DNA of 64,000 nt, taken from Streptomyces sp. NBC_00377 (lineage in GTDB: Bacteria; Actinomycetota; Actinomycetes; Streptomycetales; Streptomycetaceae). The position numbers and the translations under genes were made by a program. Each line of letters opens with the position of its first letter. Position 1 is the stretch's first letter. The stretch covers positions 8,432,001 through 8,496,000 of the forward strand of contig NZ_CP107958.1 of the NCBI RefSeq assembly GCF_036075115.1. The letters run 5' to 3'. The notes below the pieces were generated by a model. The model made no database searches. It saw nothing but the letters and a program-made list of their open reading frames with translations, and was not told the origin of the DNA. Below are positions 59,474 through 64,000 of this stretch, piece by piece.

Positions 59474-60538
59474 TCAGAGGTTCCGGCGCATCGCGAAGTC
59501 GGCCAGGCAGCGCAGGTCGCGGACCGCGCCTGCGGCCAGCGGCGCCTCCGCCAGCGCCGACTCGGCGGCGGCGACCTGCCGGGCCGCCTCGGCGAGCGCG
59601 GCGGCCCGGCCCCCGGCCGCCTCGGCCAGCGCAGCCGCCTCGTCCGGGGCTCCGTCGTGCTCCAGCAGCGCCGCCAGCCGGCGCGCGGCGGGAGTGGGCG
59701 AGTCCAGCGCGGCCAGGACGGGGAAGGTCTTCTTCCCCTCGCGCAGATCGCCGTGGACGGGCTTGCCGGTGACCGAGGGGTCGCCCCAGATGCCCAGCAC
59801 GTCGTCGACCACCTGGAACGCGACCCCCAGATGCCGCCCCGCCCGGTCCAGGGCGGCCGCCGCGGCCGGCGACCCGCCGCCCAGGACGGCCCCCAGCGCG
59901 GCCGCACAGCCCAGCAGCGCACCTGTCTTGCCCTCGGCCATCGCCCGGTAGGCGTCCGGCCGCACCCGGTCCGGTCCCGACCAGGGCCGCCCCGCGAACA
60001 GCAGATCGTCGGCCTGCCCGCGGACGAGGTCGCCGAGAGCCACGGACAGCAGGCGCACGGCGTCGGAGCCGGCCGGGGGCGGCTGGAGCGCGAGGGTCTC
60101 CACCGCCAGGGCGAACAGGGCGTCCCCCGCGAGGACCGCCGGGCCCGTGCCGTACGCCTTCCACACCGTGGCACGCCCGCGACGGGTCGGATCGCCGTCC
60201 ATGATGTCGTCGTGGAGCAGGGAGAAGGCGTGCACCAGCTCCACCGAAACCGCCGCGGGCACCCCGGCCCCTGCGGGCGCGCCGGCCGCCTCGGCGCCGA
60301 GGACCGCGAGCGCCTGCCGCAGGCCCTTGCCCGCTGAGCCCGCCGCGGGCACGCCGCCCACCCCGCACCAGCCGAAGGAGTAGCCGGCCATCTCGCCCAC
60401 CCACGGGTGCGTCCGCCCGACGGCCTCCCTGAGCGCGGGGCCGGTCAGCGCCCGGCAGCGGGCGAGGATCCGGGGCGCGTGCGGCACGTGCGGGTCCGTC
60501 GCGGCGGCGTCCCGCACCGGCGCACCGAGAGCCGTCAC
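59474..60538 (-). CDS. polyprenyl (isoprenyl diphosphate) synthase (354 aa)
   Basis: This trans-isoprenyl diphosphate synthase joins IPP to an allylic diphosphate. The first Asp-rich motif is DDIMD (110-114) in LVHAFSLLHDDIMDGDPTRR, the second FQVVDDVLGIWGD (241-253). Residues before the first motif (SVELVHAF) are small to medium, so the product length is hard to guess. GTG 60538 overlaps the stop of the TPR gene (GTGA), so the two are translationally coupled. No terpene cyclase is in the window; downstream is the dehydratase gene. Confidence 0.9.
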   Translation of the reverse strand: MTALGAPVRDAAATDPHVPHAPRILARCRALTGPALREAVGRTHPWVGEMAGYSFGWCGVGGVPAAGSAGKGLRQALAVLGAEAAGAPAGAGVPAAVSVELVHAFSLLHDDIMDGDPTRRGRATVWKAYGTGPAVLAGDALFALAVETLALQPPPAGSDAVRLLSVALGDLVRGQADDLLFAGRPWSGPDRVRPDAYRAMAEGKTGALLGCAAALGAVLGGGSPAAAAALDRAGRHLGVAFQVVDDVLGIWGDPSVTGKPVHGDLREGKKTFPVLAALDSPTPAARRLAALLEHDGAPDEAAALAEAAGGRAAALAEAARQVAAAESALAEAPLAAGAVRDLRCLADFAMRRNL

Positions 60539-62019
60539 CGGGCGGCCGTCGTGCGCGCTGCGGACGCGGTCGTGGTCCTCGCCGTCGCCGACGCAGGCGG
60601 TATCGACGCGGGCGCCGCTGCCGCTGCCGCTGCCGAGGGAGCCGCTGTCGCCGCCGGTGCCGACGGGACCGGCTCCGACGGGGTCGTTGCCGAGGGGCCC
60701 GCTCCTGACGGGGTCGTTGCTGGGGGAGCCGCTGCCGCCGCAGGTGCCGACGGGACCGGTGCCGACGGGACCGGCTCTGACGGGGTCGTTGCGGAGGGGC
60801 CCGCTCCTGACGGGGTCGTTGCTGGGGGAGCCGCTGCCGCCGCAGGTGCCGACGGGACCGGTGCCGACGGGACCGGCTCCGACGGGGTCGTTGCCGAGGG
60901 GCCCGCTCCTGACGTGACCGTTGCTGGGGGAGCCGCTGGTGCCGCGGTCGATGCCGCCGCGGTCGATGCCGCCGCGGGCGGTGCCGACGGGGCCGGGTCG
61001 AGCCCGAGTTCCCGCTGCGCCCGGGCGACCATCTCCCGTGCGTGCCTCAGCCCGATGCGCTCCAGGTCCCGCGCCAGCTCGCCCAGTTCCGCCGCAGTCT
61101 CCTCGGGGTCGCGGCCCAGGCGGGCCAGCGACTTGGCCAGACCGAGCCGGGACAGCGCCTCGCCGCGGGGCTCGCCCATGGCGCGGAACTCGCCGAGCGC
61201 CTGCTCGTACAGGTTTCGGGCCTCGGCGTGACGCCCTGCGCGGTACAGGACGTTGCCGCGCATCTTGTGGTTGTAGGCCAGGGCGCCGGACAGGTTCATC
61301 GCGCGGCAGGACTCCTCGGCCTCCGCCAGCAGTCCGAGGGCGCGTTCGGTGTCCCCGTCCCGCACGGAGACGATGTCGGCCAGCCCGCGCAGCGCCCAGG
61401 CGTGACCGCGCCGGTCCTCGGCGGCCGCGGCGATCCGGGCAGCCTCGTCGAAGAGGGCGTAGGCCCTGTCGTGGTCCCCGGAGTTGCGGTGCATCTGCGC
61501 GATGCCTTCCAGGGCCCACACCGTGTGCCTGGCCTCGCCGCGCCGGCGGGCCTCCGCCAGCAGCTGTTCGTGCAGTTCGCCCACGGCCTCGTAGTCGCCC
61601 TGGATGCGCCCGGTCTCCGCGAGCCCGGCCAGCGAGTAACCGCGCACGACGACGTCACCGCTCCGCTTGCCGAGGTCGGCCGCGAGCCGGAGCAGCCGCC
61701 GGGCCAGCGGGAAGGAGCCCCGCTGCCGGGCCAGGGTGCCGCCGCTCCACAGGGCCCAGGCCATCGCGGCGACGTCACCGGCGTCCCGGGCCGCCCGGTA
61801 GCTCGCCTTCCACGCCAGGCCGGCCTCCCGCACCTGCCCGAGCCGCCGGTGCGCCTCGGCGACGGCGAGGCCCGAGCGGGCCGCCTCGCCGTGCTGCCCG
61901 GCCTGCTCGGCCGCCCTCAACCGCTCGGTGCCGACGGCCAGTACGTCGTCCAGCGAGGAGTTCACGGACAGGGTGGTGAGAGCGCCCTGGTACTCCGGGG
62001 CGAATGCCTTGCCGTACAT
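60535..62019 (-). CDS. TPR protein with repetitive Pro/Ala tail, coupled to polyprenyl synthase (494 aa)
   Basis: Residues ~20-350 are tetratricopeptide repeats (AAEQAGQHGEAARSGLAVAE, GDYEAVGELHEQLLAEARRR, NSGDHDRAYALFDEAARI, GRHAEARNLYEQALGEFR). The last ~145 residues are a Pro/Ala/Ser/Thr tail in which a 34-residue unit, with PSATTPSEPVPSAPVPSAP, occurs almost three times. TPR units mediate protein contact, so it may scaffold the synthase made from the overlapping gene. GAAGGG precedes the ATG at 62019. The 7-3-7 inverted repeat at 62066 is its likely control site. Confidence 0.85.
   Translation of the reverse strand: MYGKAFAPEYQGALTTLSVNSSLDDVLAVGTERLRAAEQAGQHGEAARSGLAVAEAHRRLGQVREAGLAWKASYRAARDAGDVAAMAWALWSGGTLARQRGSFPLARRLLRLAADLGKRSGDVVVRGYSLAGLAETGRIQGDYEAVGELHEQLLAEARRRGEARHTVWALEGIAQMHRNSGDHDRAYALFDEAARIAAAAEDRRGHAWALRGLADIVSVRDGDTERALGLLAEAEESCRAMNLSGALAYNHKMRGNVLYRAGRHAEARNLYEQALGEFRAMGEPRGEALSRLGLAKSLARLGRDPEETAAELGELARDLERIGLRHAREMVARAQRELGLDPAPSAPPAAASTAAASTAAPAAPPATVTSGAGPSATTPSEPVPSAPVPSAPAAAAAPPATTPSGAGPSATTPSEPVPSAPVPSAPAAAAAPPATTPSGAGPSATTPSEPVPSAPAATAAPSAAAAAAAPASIPPASATARTTTASAARTTAAR
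60659..60940. repeat. 102-bp tandem repeat in the TPR gene tail
   Basis: Near-identical 102-bp units start at 60659, 60761 and 60863 (the third is incomplete and ends near 60940). They differ at only a few positions, so the expansion is recent. The length is a multiple of three and the frame is kept, so copy number can change without breaking the protein. Confidence 0.9.
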
Positions 62020-62065
62020 CGGTTCCCTTCGGTCGATCACCGGGTATCCACATATGCACGCTGTG

Positions 62066-62082
62066 TATACGCGGTGCGTATA
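62066..62082. promoter_or_regulatory. inverted repeat TATACGC-ggt-GCGTATA before the TPR-synthase operon
   Basis: A perfect 7-3-7 inverted repeat lies 47 bp upstream of the TPR ATG in an AT-rich patch that also contains CATATG. Its position suits a repressor site or an activator site at the -35 or -10. The adjacent LuxR-type gene is one candidate regulator. Confidence 0.6.
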
Positions 62083-62318
62083 GTGCTGTACTCCCGGTCA
62101 AGACGCGGGCACGCCGAAGGGGGTTGCCTGTGAGGCTCAGATCACCACGAAGGCCGAGAGGACCACGCCGGGCCCGGCGAGGTGGCCGCAGCCGGTTCGG
62201 CCGGGGACGCGCGGGTCACCCGGGGTGCCGTCTCCGGGTGGAGGAGCCGGTCGCGCTCGGGTCGGCGGGGGCGTGGTGGAGTACGTGGGGGCGTCAAGGC
62301 CGGGTCGGGCTGTGCGGG

Positions 62319-64000
62319 TCACCCGGGGGTGTCGGTCTCCCGGGGGAGGAGACGGTCGCGGTGGGCGATGGCCACGGCCTCGGTGCGGCCGGACGCACCG
62401 AGCTTGGCGAGGATGTGGGAGACGTGGACGCTCGCCGTCTTGCCGCTGATGAACAGCTCCTCGCCGATCTGCCGGTTGCTGCGGCCGAGCGCGAGCAGAC
62501 GCAGGACGTCCTGTTCCCGGGCCGTCAGACCGGCCGAACCGGTGCGGGCGGCGGACGGCGCTTCCGCGAGGCGCCCACGCCGGATCAGGGCGTCCGCGCG
62601 CTCCAGCAGGGGTGTGGCGCCCAGCCGCACGGCCGTCTCCCGGGCGGCGCGGGCCTCGGCGCCCGCTTCCTCGCGCCGGTCGGCCGCCAGCAGGGCGTGC
62701 GCGTACCGCAGCCGGCAGCGGGCGAGCTCATAGGAGTCGCCGTAGCCGAACGCCGCCACGGTCCTCTCCCAGGCCTCCGGGTCCGGCCCGGTGGTGGCCC
62801 ACGCCCACTCGGCCTCCGCACGGGCCAGCCAGGCCCGCCCTTCGGGCCCCTGCGGCGCTCCGGTGGCGCCCCGCAGGGCCACCGCCCGCGCCGGTTCGAG
62901 CAGTTCGGTCGCGACGGCCGACCAGCGGTCGGCCGCCGCCCCGTCACCGACGTGCCGTGCCCCCGCGGCCGCGTCGGCGACCGCCGTGAGGGCGAGCGCG
63001 GTGAGCCGGACCGTGACGTCCGGGGGCGTCCCCACGTCGTCCGTGAGGGCCTCGACCGAGGAACGCAGCCGCGCGACCGCCGCCCCGGCGTCACCGCTCA
63101 GGACCGCCGCGTCGGTCAGCACGATGCCCGCCACGAGCGTCGCCATCCAGTCGAAGCGGCCCTCGAGCAGGGTCCGGGCCCGCCCGACGACGTCCTTCTC
63201 GCCCCGCGCGAGGCCCACGTACAGGGCCGGACCCACCGCGTAGCCGCCCGACGCCGGCAGTACCGCCAGATCGGTCGTCGCCGTCCGCAGACACTCGTCC
63301 CAGCGGCCCAGCGTGTAGAGCACCAGCAGTTGCAGGTACCGCATCTCCAGCGGATACGGCGAGGACAGCAGTCCGGCCCGGCGGGCACGGTCCAGGCCCT
63401 CCTCCAGCCAGGGCAGACTCTCCTCCAGATCCCCGGCCTCGTAGGCGCCGATGGCCAGGGTGAACAGGGCCCGCATCTCCACCGGCGCGTTGCCCCCGCG
63501 CCGGGCCAGTTCGCGTGCTTCCTTCAGGCGCGCGCGGCCCTCGGCGGAGCCGCGGCCGCCGCCCTCCAGGTTGGCCAGCGAGACCAGGAGGTCGGCGCGC
63601 GCGTCCGTCAGACCGAGGTGCTCGGCGGCGCTCAGCGCCCGGCGTGCGACGCGCAGGGCGCTGTCGGGATCACCGACCTGACGCGCCGCCAGGACATGCG
63701 TGGCGGCGGCCCACACCCAGGTCGGCGAGGGCGGCTCGGCGGGGATCATCGCCAACGCCTCGCTGCTGTAGGCGAACGCGGCCGTCAGACTGTCGACGCC
63801 CATGAGGGTGCCGGCGAGCGTGTACCGCACGCGGGCGGCGAGTTCGGAGTCGGTGTCCTGGCCGACGCCCGCGAGCGCGGCCCGGGTCAGGGAGACCGCG
63901 CGGTGCGCGTCCCCGGCGTGTGCGGCCGCCGCCGAGGCACGCAGCATCAGCGTGACCCGGTCGGTCCTCCCACCCGGCTCACGGGCCGGCGCGGGGACCG
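62319..64000 (-). CDS. LuxR-family large regulator (C-terminal part; N-terminus beyond window)
   Basis: The frame stays open to the right edge, so only the last ~560 residues are seen. The C-terminal LuxR helix-turn-helix is LTAREQDVLRLLALGRSNRQ, IGEELFISGKTASVHVSHIL, AKLGASGRTEAVAIAHRDRL. The rest is a long helical TPR-like region (SLTRAALAGVGQDTDSELAA, HVLAARQVGDPDSALRVARR). This is the layout of LAL/MalT-type regulators, whose ATPase domain would lie upstream, outside the window. It may control the TPR-polyprenyl synthase operon 300 bp away, which is inference from position. Confidence 0.88.
   Translation of the reverse strand, partial: VPAPAREPGGRTDRVTLMLRASAAAAHAGDAHRAVSLTRAALAGVGQDTDSELAARVRYTLAGTLMGVDSLTAAFAYSSEALAMIPAEPPSPTWVWAAATHVLAARQVGDPDSALRVARRALSAAEHLGLTDARADLLVSLANLEGGGRGSAEGRARLKEARELARRGGNAPVEMRALFTLAIGAYEAGDLEESLPWLEEGLDRARRAGLLSSPYPLEMRYLQLLVLYTLGRWDECLRTATTDLAVLPASGGYAVGPALYVGLARGEKDVVGRARTLLEGRFDWMATLVAGIVLTDAAVLSGDAGAAVARLRSSVEALTDDVGTPPDVTVRLTALALTAVADAAAGARHVGDGAAADRWSAVATELLEPARAVALRGATGAPQGPEGRAWLARAEAEWAWATTGPDPEAWERTVAAFGYGDSYELARCRLRYAHALLAADRREEAGAEARAARETAVRLGATPLLERADALIRRGRLAEAPSAARTGSAGLTAREQDVLRLLALGRSNRQIGEELFISGKTASVHVSHILAKLGASGRTEAVAIAHRDRLLPRETDTPG

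Overview
The window reads as a Streptomyces chromosome segment. GC is very high by eye, codon third positions are almost always G or C, GTG starts are common, and several products are typical of the genus: a two-domain chaplin with a sortase signal, the melC1-melC2 tyrosinase pair, a streptophobe membrane protein, a SigB-family sigma factor beside popR and clpP3-clpP4, DUF6777 and DUF6328 proteins, and a cysteine-rich leader peptide ahead of ssuE. About 64 genes, gene remnants and small ORFs are called. No rRNA, tRNA, CRISPR array, insertion sequence or phage block was seen.

Layout. 1-2.8 kb: end of a probable GMC-oxidoreductase-linked operon with two alpha/beta hydrolases, one with a Cys nucleophile. 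2.8-9 kb: a glutamate-synthase-like flavoprotein, a secreted Tap-family peptidase, a long chaplin, a GNAT acetyltransferase and an SPW membrane protein. 9.2-17.4 kb: a light/B12-regulator-like module (ECF sigma, MerR/B12-type regulator, photolyase, SDR-DUF2867 protein) followed by a MarR-MMPL pair; a GC-rich minisatellite separates the convergent regulator and photolyase. 17.5-19.5 kb: a 55-aa gene with a double-stem terminator, a leaderless leader peptide, a hairpin, ssuE and a LysM protein. 19.5-24 kb: a membrane protein, an acyl-CoA dehydrogenase-like protein, a truncated ECF42 sigma remnant and an aldehyde dehydrogenase. 24-25.7 kb: a coupled small protein-ECF sigma-288-aa protein operon. 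25.8-32 kb: two aldo/keto reductases, a VOC protein, adenosine deaminase, DinB, LysR and a stretch of decayed genes (DUF1905 and SnoaL-like fragments).

32-36.4 kb: a signalling operon of a double-FHA ABC transporter, an SH3-like protein and a Ser/Thr kinase, the same pairing as mycobacterial Rv1747/PknF. 36.5-46 kb: streptophobe, DUF6777, an anti-sigma-type ATPase, a SigL-like sigma factor, popR, clpP4, clpP3, VOC proteins, RNase HI and an SRPBCC protein. Three sequences matching the SigB-family promoter (GNNT-N14/15-GGGTAC) lie before the ATPase, the sigma factor and the SRPBCC gene, suggesting a local stress regulon. PopR-type boxes precede clpP3, and ClpP4 lacks the active-site His. 46-51 kb: melC operon, a flavin monooxygenase, then an MFS exporter-TetR pair with a duplicated operator that also forms a terminator hairpin. 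51-58 kb: an aldo/keto reductase, DUF6328, a 354-aa unknown, an F420-type oxidoreductase, a serine hydrolase and a membrane pseudokinase. 58-64 kb: a threonine dehydratase-like enzyme, a TPR protein translationally coupled to a polyprenyl synthase, and a large LuxR regulator cut by the window edge.

All calls come from reading the sequence. Family names rest on recognised motifs, and no search was run.
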